A DNA stretch of 15,853 nucleotides from GCA-016699105 sp036518915 (GTDB lineage Bacteria > Patescibacteriota > Saccharimonadia > UBA4664), in the NCBI GenBank assembly GCA_036518915.1, contig DATDME010000066.1, positions 1 to 15,853 on the forward strand, written 5' to 3'. The notes beneath the pieces were generated by a model. The model did not search any database. It was given only the letters and a program-made list of their open reading frames with translations, and was not told the DNA's origin. Made by a program: the position numbers and the translations under genes. Below, piece by piece: positions 6,061 through 13,295 of this stretch; position 1 is the first letter of the stretch, and every line of letters begins with the position of its first letter.

Positions 6061-7614
6061 CTATGCCGCTTCAATATCCCGCTGAATCGTCCGAAAAATG
6101 CCGTCTGGCTCGGCCAACGCTAGTTGAGCAATTTCATCGGCCCGCGCCTGCGAGTCGGCCACGCTGTAAATTCGCAGCTGCGGCGCATTGCTGGATTCGC
6201 GGATGTGCGCGATGTCACCGTTGGCAAAGTACATCCGCACGCCGTCCAGGTCGTTAATTTGGGTGATTTCGCCAAAACCCTGCTCAGGTTTAAAGTACAC
6301 ACCCAGTGCCGTGTAAGCCTCAGGCGTATCGTGCGCATAACGCTTCACAATCGCGTGGTAAATTTCAGGCGGGAAGTTGTCGATGAGGCCCTGCTGGGTG
6401 TAGCGCTTGGGCAGCTCGTCAAACAGGGCCGACACCGCCAACCCGCGCTCCGCCGCCGCCATCAACGCCGCCATCATCGGCAGCGCGGCGTCGCGCGTCG
6501 GCAGCGCCTTCAGCACCTGGCCATTAATCTGCAAATCGGAGCCTGTTAGGAACCCGCCGTTCACTTCCCAGCCGGTCACGCGCCGTTTGCCGGACGCTTC
6601 CGCCTTATTCATCGCCGCAATCACATATGGCGAGCCAATTTTGGTGTGCGCCAGACCCACGCCGTTTTGGGCCAGCCACGTGTCAACAGCGTCGCTCGTG
6701 CTCACCGGATAGCCGGCAAAATCAGCCTTCAACCAGTGAGCTACTACCGCCCCCAGCTCATCGCCCCGGTGAAACACACCATGCTCATCCACCACAAACG
6801 GCCGATCGCTATCGCCGTCGGTGGAAATAAGCGCGAACATATCGGGGTGTTCCTCGGCCTGCTGTTTAAAGTAGGCGTGGTGCTCCGGTTTGACGTTCTC
6901 GGAATCAATCGGAATAAACTTGTCGGACCAGCCCACCGGCACCACCTTGGCGCCCAGGCCTTCAAACAGTTCCGCCAGCAGATCGCGACCCACAGCTGAG
7001 TGCTGATAAAACACTACCTTTTTGCCGACTAGCGGTTTATTTGGAAACACATCCAGATAGCGCCGCAGATAGTCGGCCGCCGCGGTATTATCCACCCCAG
7101 ACAGCTCCGGCGCCGCCTTGAGCATACCGTTGGTATCAAACAAGCTGTTGTCCAGCTCTTGTGTGTACAACCGAGCTCGCACCGCCGCCACCGCCATATG
7201 AATCGGCTGCTCATCGGGCTTAAGCACTTCACCGCCCGGCTTGGTAAATTTAATGCCATTGCGGTCGGCCGGAATGTGGCTGCCCGTCACCATAAAGCCC
7301 GCGCCCCGGCCAAACGACCGGTACGACATCGTTGGCGTTGGCACCAAGCCGCAATTTTCGTAGCGATAGCCGCCATCGGTAATGGCCTGGGCCATCGCCC
7401 GCATAATCCGCGGAGTGCTCTCGCGCAAATCGCCCGCCAGGTACACCACCTCACCGGGCTTAATCTGCCCACTATCCGCCAAGTACTTCAAAAAACCGGC
7501 CGCGTTAATGTAGCACTCCAGATCGGTCATGGTTGTCACCAGGTCACGCAAACCCGATGTCCCAAAGCCCAACTCTTTGGGCTCATAGGTTAAACTCTCC
7601 CGCAAACTAGCCAT
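6061..7614 (-). CDS. Phosphohexomutase (phosphomannomutase/phosphoglucomutase, CpsG/ManB-like)
   Basis: This is an alpha-D-phosphohexomutase that interconverts hexose 6- and 1-phosphates for nucleotide-sugar supply. Its 517 residues carry GTSGLRD (18-24), the phosphoserine loop TGSHIPADRNGIKF (110-123, catalytic Ser about 112), the Mg-binding DGDSDR (266-271), EVNGGFLTGS (350-359, sugar-binding) and RESSNAPQ in the phosphate-binding C-terminal domain. TGSHIP rather than TASHNP places it with the CpsG-like branch, distinct from its neighbour. The ATG at 7614 overlaps the 3' end of the upstream phosphomutase by 8 bp. A GGAGG Shine-Dalgarno (7627-7623) lies eight bases before it inside that gene, a classic arrangement for translational coupling. 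The longer TTG reading from 7629 would begin at the Shine-Dalgarno and is rejected. Substrate (mannose or glucose) cannot be read from sequence. Confidence 0.92.
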   Translation of the reverse strand: MASLRESLTYEPKELGFGTSGLRDLVTTMTDLECYINAAGFLKYLADSGQIKPGEVVYLAGDLRESTPRIMRAMAQAITDGGYRYENCGLVPTPTMSYRSFGRGAGFMVTGSHIPADRNGIKFTKPGGEVLKPDEQPIHMAVAAVRARLYTQELDNSLFDTNGMLKAAPELSGVDNTAAADYLRRYLDVFPNKPLVGKKVVFYQHSAVGRDLLAELFEGLGAKVVPVGWSDKFIPIDSENVKPEHHAYFKQQAEEHPDMFALISTDGDSDRPFVVDEHGVFHRGDELGAVVAHWLKADFAGYPVSTSDAVDTWLAQNGVGLAHTKIGSPYVIAAMNKAEASGKRRVTGWEVNGGFLTGSDLQINGQVLKALPTRDAALPMMAALMAAAERGLAVSALFDELPKRYTQQGLIDNFPPEIYHAIVKRYAHDTPEAYTALGVYFKPEQGFGEITQINDLDGVRMYFANGDIAHIRESSNAPQLRIYSVADSQARADEIAQLALAEPDGIFRTIQRDIEAA

Positions 7615-8971
7615 GGACCTTGCCTCCAATCAATTTCACTACCTCGGCCCGCTTGGCCTGAAGCGTCGCGGCATCTTTAGCCTCAATATTTAACCGCACC
7701 ACCGGCTCAGTGTTGCTCGCGCGCAGGTTAAACCACCAATCTGGGTAGTCCACGGTGAGGCCATCAAGCATATCTTGCTGGCCATCGGCAAATGCCTCCC
7801 GCAACCGCTCGCGCACCGCGGCGGCATCCGCCACCTCGAAGTTTTCTTCTTCGGCCGTCGCGTAACCCTGCGTGTACTCTCGTACCAGCTCGCTCAGCTT
7901 CTTACCTGACTGCGCCAAAATACTCACAATGCTCATGACCGCAATAATTCCCGAATCACTGTAATAGTCGTCCCGGAAGTAATAGTGGCCCGAAGCTTCA
8001 ATGCCCAGCACCGCCTCGTGCTGACGCATCAGCGTCTTAATAGCGTCATTGCCTACCTTCGAGCGGATAGCCTTCCCACCAAGCTTCGTCACCACATCGG
8101 GCACCAGGTGGCTCACCCGCAGGTCATACACCACGCTCCCGCCCGGATTATCTTTCAAAAATTGGGCCGCCAACATGGCGCCCATGGCGTATTCGGGCAC
8201 CGGCTCGCCGGTTTCATCGACCACACCACCGCGGTCACCATCGCCATCAAACGCCAGGCCGAAATCAAGCCCCTTTTCACGGATCCGCGCGCACAAATCA
8301 TTCAGCGTCTCGCGCAGCTTCGGGTTGGCGACGTGGTTCGGAAACGTCCCATCGAGCTCAAAATACATCTCATCCACGGTAAACGGCAACTTCTTGGCCA
8401 GGTCGGGGAAAATCGCCCCACCCATGCCGTTACCGGCATCCACCGCAATCTTGTACGGTTTGAGCGCCGGCACATCCACAAACTTCAAGATTTGCTCGAC
8501 CCATTCCGTGTTGATTGAGCGCTCCGTCACCGTACCCGGCTCATCCGCCGGCATCGCAAAATCGTCATCAATCAGTTTTTGCTTAATATCCAGGAGGCCG
8601 TTACTGGCGCCCATCGGCACCGAGCCATGACCCACCAGCTTGATGCCGTTATACTTACCCGGATTGTGGCTAGCCGTTACCATGATGCCGCCCGCCATCT
8701 CCTCGAACCGGCCAGCCGCAAAGTACACCATGTCAGTGGTCACGAGGCCAACATCCCACACGTCCCGACCCTGCTCAGTCAACCCCTCAATCACCGCTGC
8801 CGCCAGATCGTTCGAGTCCATCCGCATGTCGCGGCCAACGATAACTGGGCCCTGGTGCGGCAGATAATCCGCCACCGCCCGGCCATACGCGCGAGCCACC
8901 GCAACTGTTAGTTCTTCGCCCGAAATGCCGCGCACATCATAAGCTTTAAAGATAGATTCAGTAAATTTCAT
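7607..8971 (-). CDS. manB: Phosphomannomutase/phosphoglucomutase
   Basis: This is the second alpha-D-phosphohexomutase, with 454 residues, the normal size for the bacterial PMM/PGM group. Motifs are FKAYDVRG (8-15), the phosphoserine loop TASHNP (99-104, Ser101), the metal site DGDGDR (242-247), the sugar-recognition loop EASGHY (325-330) and the phosphate-binding RASNTEP (417-423). All catalytic positions are intact. It is the first gene of a two-gene unit with the CpsG-like mutase, overlapping it by 8 bp. A perfect TATAAT (minus, 8983-8978) ends six bases before the ATG, so the transcript is probably leaderless. The two paralogues may divide mannose- and glucose-phosphate work, which is inference. 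ManB is the conventional symbol, and dual PMM/PGM activity is common in this group. Confidence 0.93.
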   Translation of the reverse strand: MKFTESIFKAYDVRGISGEELTVAVARAYGRAVADYLPHQGPVIVGRDMRMDSNDLAAAVIEGLTEQGRDVWDVGLVTTDMVYFAAGRFEEMAGGIMVTASHNPGKYNGIKLVGHGSVPMGASNGLLDIKQKLIDDDFAMPADEPGTVTERSINTEWVEQILKFVDVPALKPYKIAVDAGNGMGGAIFPDLAKKLPFTVDEMYFELDGTFPNHVANPKLRETLNDLCARIREKGLDFGLAFDGDGDRGGVVDETGEPVPEYAMGAMLAAQFLKDNPGGSVVYDLRVSHLVPDVVTKLGGKAIRSKVGNDAIKTLMRQHEAVLGIEASGHYYFRDDYYSDSGIIAVMSIVSILAQSGKKLSELVREYTQGYATAEEENFEVADAAAVRERLREAFADGQQDMLDGLTVDYPDWWFNLRASNTEPVVRLNIEAKDAATLQAKRAEVVKLIGGKVHG

Positions 8972-8977
8972 GCCCCC

Positions 8978-8983
8978 ATTATA
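8978..8983 (-). promoter_or_regulatory. -10 box of the phosphomutase operon, leaderless start
   Basis: A perfect TATAAT on the minus strand, six bases (GGGGGC) before ATG 8971. No -35 resembling TTGACA is seen 16-18 bp upstream. Confidence 0.6.
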
Positions 8984-9016
8984 AGCCCTTTATCTCCTAA
9001 CGCATTACGTGCGGCA

Positions 9017-9045
9017 TTTACATGAAATGTTAAGTATTTTATAAT
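9017..9045 (+). promoter_or_regulatory. Strong canonical promoter for the orphan exported-protein gene
   Basis: TTTACA (9017-9022, 5 of 6) and a perfect TATAAT (9040-9045) are separated by exactly 17 bp. It is the best match to a housekeeping promoter in the window. The predicted start near 9052 gives a leader of about 45 nt that begins with a small hairpin, TCCGG (9053-9057) with CCGGA (9066-9070). Confidence 0.75.
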
Positions 9046-9096
9046 ATTAAAATCCGGCAATCCGCCCGGACCTTTCCCGCACAGAATCGGACCATA

Positions 9097-9576
9097 ATGT
9101 CGAAGCGCATATTGGCGGTGCTCAGCATCGTCGCGGTAACGGCTATAGCGGTCGTGGCCACCTTGGCCATCACCGGGCACCACGACAGCGGCGGCAACGC
9201 GCTCACTACCTACCAGCTGCTGGCCAAGTACGTCCCGGTTGGTCGGCCCGCCGCCGACGACCAAGATGGGCCGCGCACCGTGACGCCGTTCGGCGTAATC
9301 TACGTCGGCAAGAAGAACGGCGCCGAGGCTCGCTTCAACGAACTGGGCACGCAGGTGGCCACCAGCAGCAACCCACTAAGCGACGCGAGCCTGCCCTGGT
9401 ACTTCAAGCCAGCATTCGCGTACTTCGCGACCATCCGCATCAGCCGCCCAGCGCCGGGCCAGTGCCTCGGCATTACCATCCCGCCCGACGGCATCGACCG
9501 CTACTTCAGCTACTTCAGCGGTCAGCAACTGGACGACGGCGTCATGCAGTGGTGGTTCGAAACCTGCACCGCCTGA
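9097..9576 (+). CDS. Orphan membrane-anchored or secreted protein, unknown family
   Basis: I do not recognise this 159-residue protein. Residues 1-4 are polar and basic (MSKR). Residues 5-25 form one hydrophobic stretch (ILAVLSIVAVTAIAVVATLAI), so it should be exported and either cleaved or left as an N-terminal anchor; no clear AXA site is seen. The roughly 130-residue exterior part is rich in aromatic residues (PWYFKPAFAYFA, DRYFSYFSG, MQWWFETC). It holds two cysteines (PGQCLG and the penultimate-region ETCTA) that could form a disulfide. It stands alone between a canonical promoter and a strong hairpin, so it is likely well expressed on its own. No good Shine-Dalgarno is visible before the ATG. 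The gene call is supported by the promoter, the signal segment and the lack of an alternative ORF of comparable quality. Confidence 0.7.
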   Translation: MSKRILAVLSIVAVTAIAVVATLAITGHHDSGGNALTTYQLLAKYVPVGRPAADDQDGPRTVTPFGVIYVGKKNGAEARFNELGTQVATSSNPLSDASLPWYFKPAFAYFATIRISRPAPGQCLGITIPPDGIDRYFSYFSGQQLDDGVMQWWFETCTA

Positions 9577-9621
9577 AGAACGCCGCCTGCCTAACGGCAG
9601 CGCGTAACGGATGCCGGACCG

Positions 9622-9650
9622 GGCGGGGGTGCCTAGCGCCCCCGCCTCTT
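9622..9650 (+). terminator. Strong GC hairpin terminator after the exported-protein gene
   Basis: GGCGGGGGTG (9622-9631) pairs with CGCCCCCGCC (9637-9646) around the loop CCTAG. The stem has 10 bp including one T-G wobble, and the short tail is TCTT. The stem is very stable; the tail is poorer in T than a textbook terminator. Confidence 0.6.
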
Positions 9651-9672
9651 CCATGCTAACCTATGGGACGAA

Positions 9673-10266
9673 ATGACCACCTCAAAATCTGACCCCAAAC
9701 CTATTAAAGTCGCCATCTCTGGCATTGCAGGATCCTTCTCCGAAGAAGCCGCCGGCAAGTTCCTGCGCGACGCTGAGCTCGACGGCGCCAAAGTTATTTA
9801 CGCCACCACCGCCCGCAACACCTTTGACGCCGTCGCCAAGGGCCACGTGGAGTATGGCCTGGTGCCCCTGGAAAACTCCAACGGTGGCATCGTCATTGAA
9901 ACCGTCTATGCCGCGGCGGATTATCTCTACAAGATTGAGCGCATCCTCGAAATCGACGTCCACCAAAACCTCATCGTGCTCCCCGGCACCAAGCGCCAAG
10001 ACATTACCCAGATTGTTTCCCACCACCAGGGCCTGGCCCAGTGTAAGTTTTACCTGCGCCGTGATTGGCCCGCCATTGAGCACGTTGAATACGCCGATAC
10101 CGCCCTGGCGGCCCACGACCTCGCCAAAGGCAAGCTGCCCAAAACCGCAGCCGCCATTGCCTCGGCCGCCGCAGCCAAACTCTACGACCTCGAAATCCTC
10201 GAACCCAGCATCCAAGACCTTAAGTTTAACTTCACGTCATTTATGGTGATAACCCAGCATGATTAA
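9673..10266 (+). CDS. pheA: Prephenate dehydratase, catalytic domain only (no ACT domain)
   Basis: The family converts prephenate to phenylpyruvate for phenylalanine synthesis (arogenate is an alternative substrate). Its 197 residues contain GSFSEEAA (20-27), PLENSNGG (65-72), SHHQGLAQC (116-124), DTALAA (142-147), AAIAS (160-164) and FTSFMVI (187-193). Two features are unusual. The protein ends right after the catalytic domain, so the phenylalanine-sensing ACT domain of typical 270-290-residue enzymes is missing. Also, the nearly invariant TRF motif reads TSF: the threonine is kept and the arginine is lost. The stop overlaps the start of the pentein gene by 8 bp, indicating one transcript. 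A possible extended -10 (TGC-TAACCT, 9654-9662) lies 10 bases before the ATG. Fold assignment is firm; activity and substrate are less so. Confidence 0.85.
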   Translation: MTTSKSDPKPIKVAISGIAGSFSEEAAGKFLRDAELDGAKVIYATTARNTFDAVAKGHVEYGLVPLENSNGGIVIETVYAAADYLYKIERILEIDVHQNLIVLPGTKRQDITQIVSHHQGLAQCKFYLRRDWPAIEHVEYADTALAAHDLAKGKLPKTAAAIASAAAAKLYDLEILEPSIQDLKFNFTSFMVITQHD

Positions 10267-11128
10267 TCAGTCCGTTCTCATGAGCGACCCCGAGTATATC
10301 GGCATCGCCGGCATTAATGCCTACGAAAACGTCCGCCACGGCCCCCGCAAAGACACCGCCCTGCAACAGTTCGCCGGCATCCAGGCCGCCCTGCGCGAGG
10401 CCGGCATTACCATCACGCAGGTGCCCAGCCCCATTGGTTGCCAGGACGGCGTGTATACCGCCAACTGGGGCGTAACCTTCCAGGGCAAAGCCCTGCTCTC
10501 ACGCCTGCCCAATGCCCGCCAAGCCGAAGAAGCCTACGCCCTCGGCATCCTCGAAGACCTGGGTTTTCAAATCCGCCGGCCCTCCGATGTATTCTCGGGC
10601 CAGGGCGACACCCTCATCTTTAACGACCACGAAGCCATCCTCGGCCACGGCTACCGCACCAAGCTCACCACTGAGCTGATCGACCATTTTAAATGGCTCG
10701 GCATTACGCCCATTCCGGTGCAAGCTAAGCCTCAACGCCGCTTTGGGCTTTGGAAAGTCAAAAATCACATATCAGGCCTGTACGATTCCTACTACTATGA
10801 CATCGACCTAGCCGTGGCCGTCATCGCGCCTAATGTTCTCGCGGTCTGCCTCGATGCCCTCACCGCCGACGGCCGCCGCGCCATCCGCGAACTGGAAGCC
10901 CGCAGCGTCAACCCGGTCACGGTCATCCCCGTGAGCGAACACGAAGCCCAACATGGCTTTGCCTGCAACACCGTTTCCACCGGCGAAACGGTGGTCATGG
11001 CCAGCGGCGCCCCTCAGCTCAAAGCCGAACTGGAGCGCCGCGGCTACCGCGTCCTAACCGCCGTCAACGACGAGTTCAAGCTCACCGGCGGCGGTATCCG
11101 CTGCGTCAGCCTCACCCTCAACAAATAA
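10259..11128 (+). CDS. Pentein-fold amidinotransferase/DDAH-like protein with altered catalytic positions
   Basis: The protein has 289 residues. The fold is that of guanidine-group-modifying enzymes (dimethylarginine dimethylaminohydrolase, arginine deiminase). Signs are YTANWG (66-71), FSGQGDTLIF (112-121, family usually F-E-G-x-G-D), ILGHGYRT (127-134), the strand YYDIDLAVAV (179-188), FACNTV, and the C-terminal nucleophile block GGGIRCVSL (277-285, Cys282). By my alignment the catalytic His of the family's Y-H-L-D strand is replaced by Asp181, and the Glu of the E-G-x-G-D motif by Ser113. The cysteine is kept. Start 10259 overlaps pheA by 8 bp and has GGTGA (10245-10249) nine bases upstream; Met at 10280 is the alternative. 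Coupling to an ACT-less PheA suggests a joint pathway. The reaction cannot be named. Confidence 0.75.
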   Translation: MINQSVLMSDPEYIGIAGINAYENVRHGPRKDTALQQFAGIQAALREAGITITQVPSPIGCQDGVYTANWGVTFQGKALLSRLPNARQAEEAYALGILEDLGFQIRRPSDVFSGQGDTLIFNDHEAILGHGYRTKLTTELIDHFKWLGITPIPVQAKPQRRFGLWKVKNHISGLYDSYYYDIDLAVAVIAPNVLAVCLDALTADGRRAIRELEARSVNPVTVIPVSEHEAQHGFACNTVSTGETVVMASGAPQLKAELERRGYRVLTAVNDEFKLTGGGIRCVSLTLNK

Positions 11129-11147
11129 GCGGTCCCGGCTGGCCGCT
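11128..11147 (-). terminator. Hairpin terminator between convergent genes, best read on the minus strand
   Basis: AGCGGTC (11128-11134) pairs with GGCCGCT (11141-11147), seven pairs including one T-G, around a six-base loop. On the minus strand it is followed by TATTTGTT (just past the stem), giving a U-rich tail suited to ending the tyrA transcript. On the plus strand it lacks a tail. Confidence 0.45.
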
Positions 11148-11154
11148 CACGCAA

Positions 11155-11846
11155 TCATTCCTCGGCCGACAATCCATCAAGCCCCGATTCAATCTCAACC
11201 AGTTTGGCCACGAGCTGCTGCCGCATGGCCGTTGCAAACGGGTTGAATTGCTGGATGGTCGCGAACAACTCCGGTGAATCGTTCTCCACAATCCACCGCA
11301 CATCCAGCAAATGCTGGTAGGTCTTGGTTTTGAGCGGCGTGTTGGGAATATCCATCTCACTAAACGTCTTGCCCAGCAGAAACGTCAACGCCCCAATGTC
11401 TCGCCCAGGAACCGCCTGATACGCTCATACCGCTCGGCCCGGACCCGCACCGGCCACACCACCATCGGCAGCCCGGCAATGCCCTGCGCGCCCGATTGCG
11501 GCCCAAACAGCGGGTGCGTCGCCAAGATCTCCACCCCCGGCGGCAAAAGCGCCTGCATCAGCTCCACCGGGATCACTTTCACGCTCGACACATCCGCCAC
11601 CAGCGCGCCCGGCCGCACCACTGTGTCCAACTCTTGCAGCACGCCTTCGAGCGCCTGTACCGGCACGCTCGGAATCACCACATCCGCCGCGCCCAGCTCG
11701 GTATATGGCACGCGCTTGGCGCCCGCCGCCTTAGCCTCCGCCGCGCTCACCCGCGCCTCATCCACCAGTACGCTCAAGTACGGCGCCAGCTGCGCGGCCA
11801 TAAACCGGCCGAACGTCCCAAAGCCAATAATTCCCACGGTTTTCAT
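11155..11846 (-). pseudogene. tyrA: Prephenate/arogenate dehydrogenase, broken by an internal deletion and frame change
   Basis: TyrA makes the tyrosine precursor by NAD(P)-dependent oxidative decarboxylation of prephenate or arogenate. The first frame (11385-11846, 153 residues) has the Rossmann motif GFGTFG (8-13), DVSSVK (85-90) and the catalytic-His block THPLFGP (110-116), and stops after RRFLGETLGR. A second frame (11155-11388) overlaps that stop. It carries the family C-terminal helical domain (LTFLLGKTFSEMDIP, TKTYQHLLDVRW, DSPELFATIQQFNPFA). The linker that normally holds an E-H-D motif, about 20 residues, is absent, and the frame shifts by one. A plain frameshift would therefore not restore the protein. 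Either the gene is inactive, or the sequence has a deletion artefact, or two pieces are made separately. It converges on pheA and the pentein gene. Confidence 0.75.
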
Positions 11847-11855
11847 AACCGCATT

Positions 11856-11884
11856 AGCCTAACATGCTCGACCGGACTTGTCAG
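11856..11884 (-). promoter_or_regulatory. Probable tyrA promoter
   Basis: On the minus strand CTGACA (11884-11879, 5 of 6) is followed after 17 bp by TAGGCT (11861-11856), preceded by TG in the extended -10 position. The predicted start is about 3 nt before ATG 11846. Confidence 0.5.
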
Positions 11885-11910
11885 CCCAGAGTTCCTCATC
11901 AGCCAAATAG

Positions 11911-11937
11911 CAAAATTGATACCCTATTAGGTATCAA
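11911..11937 (-). terminator. AT-rich hairpin with T-tail after the MurE-like gene
   Basis: TTGATACC (11916-11923) and GGTATCAA (11930-11937) are perfect complements around six bases. Read on the minus strand, the stem is followed directly by TTTTG. It lies 35 bp after the murE stop and upstream of the tyrA promoter, so it fits a weak intrinsic terminator. A protein-binding palindrome is an alternative. Confidence 0.5.
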
Positions 11938-11972
11938 ATCGTTAAAACCACCCAAACCGTCTCCGCCGGAAA

Positions 11973-13277
11973 CTACTTCAACCGCGCCCGCACCGCCGCC
12001 CGCGCCGTACCCAGTTCGTCCCACGGATGCTCGCCGTCGGCGCGCTCAATGGTCTTTTCGTGGCCCTTGCCCAGCAGCAGCACCGTGTCGCCGGCCTTGG
12101 CCAACCCCACTGTGTAATTGATAGCCTGGGTGCGGTCGTGCACTAAGAACAAGTCCTTTTCTCGAACCTTACCGGATGATTCAGCCCCACCGGCAATCTG
12201 GTTCATAATTTCAACGCCATCCACATCACGGTCATCTTCTTCCGTGACCACTACAATGTCGCCCCACTTGCCGGCACTGGCGCCTTGCTTGGCCCGCTTG
12301 CTGACATCGCGCCGACCCGCCGAGCCAAACATCACGATCAACCGGCCCTTGGTCAGCACCCGCATGCTCGACAAAATCTTCTCAAAACTATCCGGCGTAT
12401 GCGCAAAATCCACGATCAGCCCAAAATCTTGACCCTCATCAATTTGGTTCATGCGGCCTTCCACCGACTTGAGCGCCGCCACACCTTTCACGATATCCGC
12501 CGGCGCCAAACCCAGCGCCCGGCCCACCGCCACCGCCGCCAGCGAGTTATATACGTTAAACGACCCGGGCAGATTCACCTGAATGCCCACCATGTCATCA
12601 TCAATCTTCACCTTATACGTGCTGCCACTGGCCGTACTCACGATATCCTTGGCTCGCAGGTCGGCCGTGGTCGCGCTCACGCCGTACGTCACCGGCGACT
12701 TCACCGCCGCCATAAAGTACGGCGCGCTCGGGTCGTCCGCATTCACCACACCCACCTTCAAGCCCCGCGGATTGGCGCTCACTAGCTTAAACAGCTGCAG
12801 TTTGGCCTCGCGGTACCGCTCAAACGTGCCATGGTAATCCAGATGTTCGTGCGTGATGTTGGTCATAACCGCCACACTATACGGCACGCCCCACACCCGG
12901 TGCTGCGCCAGCGCATGGCTCGTGGTCTCAAGCACCAGCCATTCAATGCCCTCGCGCCGCAGCTCGCGCATGCGCTGCAGCATCGGCCGCGTCGGCATGG
13001 TGGTCATGTGGACGTGGTTATCATGCCAATTGCCTGGCACGCCGTAACCTATAGTCGTCATCAGACCAGTCTTAATCCCAGCGTCATTGAGCATTCCATA
13101 GATGAGAGTGGATGTGGTGGTCTTGCCGTCCGTGCCCGTCACGCCAATAATTTTCAGACCCCGAGCCGGGAACCCCATCAGTACATTCCACATGATAGCT
13201 TCCAGCAAGTGACCCGTCGGCTCAACCGTCCGAAAGACTCCAGTGGGGATTAATGCTTTTACCAGCTTGCGGAACAT
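11973..13277 (-). CDS. murE: Short MurE-type Mur ligase (UDP-MurNAc-tripeptide synthetase family)
   Basis: Mur ligases of this type add the third stem-peptide residue to UDP-MurNAc-Ala-Glu using ATP. The 434 residues show the P-loop GVTGTDGKTTT (45-55), TTSHAL (118-123), HEHLDYHGTFERYREAK (143-159, with the lysine at the carbamylation position), GSFNVYN (238-244), GRMN, VDFAHTPDS (289-297), MFGSAGRRD and GKGHE (403-407). The P-loop falls at 45 instead of about 110, so most of the N-terminal UDP-binding domain is absent. The DNPR motif that reads the third residue is EDDR (347-350). The start at 13277 is chosen because the longer reading (to 13493) overlaps the divergent Nudix gene and adds non-family sequence, and a -10-like TATTCT ends seven bases before 13277. 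The amino acid added cannot be inferred. Confidence 0.85.
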   Translation of the reverse strand: MFRKLVKALIPTGVFRTVEPTGHLLEAIMWNVLMGFPARGLKIIGVTGTDGKTTTSTLIYGMLNDAGIKTGLMTTIGYGVPGNWHDNHVHMTTMPTRPMLQRMRELRREGIEWLVLETTSHALAQHRVWGVPYSVAVMTNITHEHLDYHGTFERYREAKLQLFKLVSANPRGLKVGVVNADDPSAPYFMAAVKSPVTYGVSATTADLRAKDIVSTASGSTYKVKIDDDMVGIQVNLPGSFNVYNSLAAVAVGRALGLAPADIVKGVAALKSVEGRMNQIDEGQDFGLIVDFAHTPDSFEKILSSMRVLTKGRLIVMFGSAGRRDVSKRAKQGASAGKWGDIVVVTEEDDRDVDGVEIMNQIAGGAESSGKVREKDLFLVHDRTQAINYTVGLAKAGDTVLLLGKGHEKTIERADGEHPWDELGTARAAVRARLK

Positions 13278-13283
13278 TAGCTG

Positions 13284-13290
13284 TAGAATA
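13284..13290. promoter_or_regulatory. Overlapping divergent -10 boxes for murE and the Nudix gene
   Basis: The gap between the two ATGs is 18 bp. TAGAAT (plus, 13284-13289) ends six bases before the Nudix ATG (13296). TATTCT (minus, 13290-13285) ends seven bases before the murE ATG (13277). The two hexamers share five base pairs. No -35 is evident on either side; both would fall inside the opposite coding sequence. Confidence 0.5.
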
Positions 13291-13295
13291 TCATT

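Noticed and set aside
9588..9599. TGCC-TAAC-GGCA hairpin just after the exported-protein gene
   Set aside because: Four pairs only; the strong 10-bp hairpin at 9622-9646 explains termination better.
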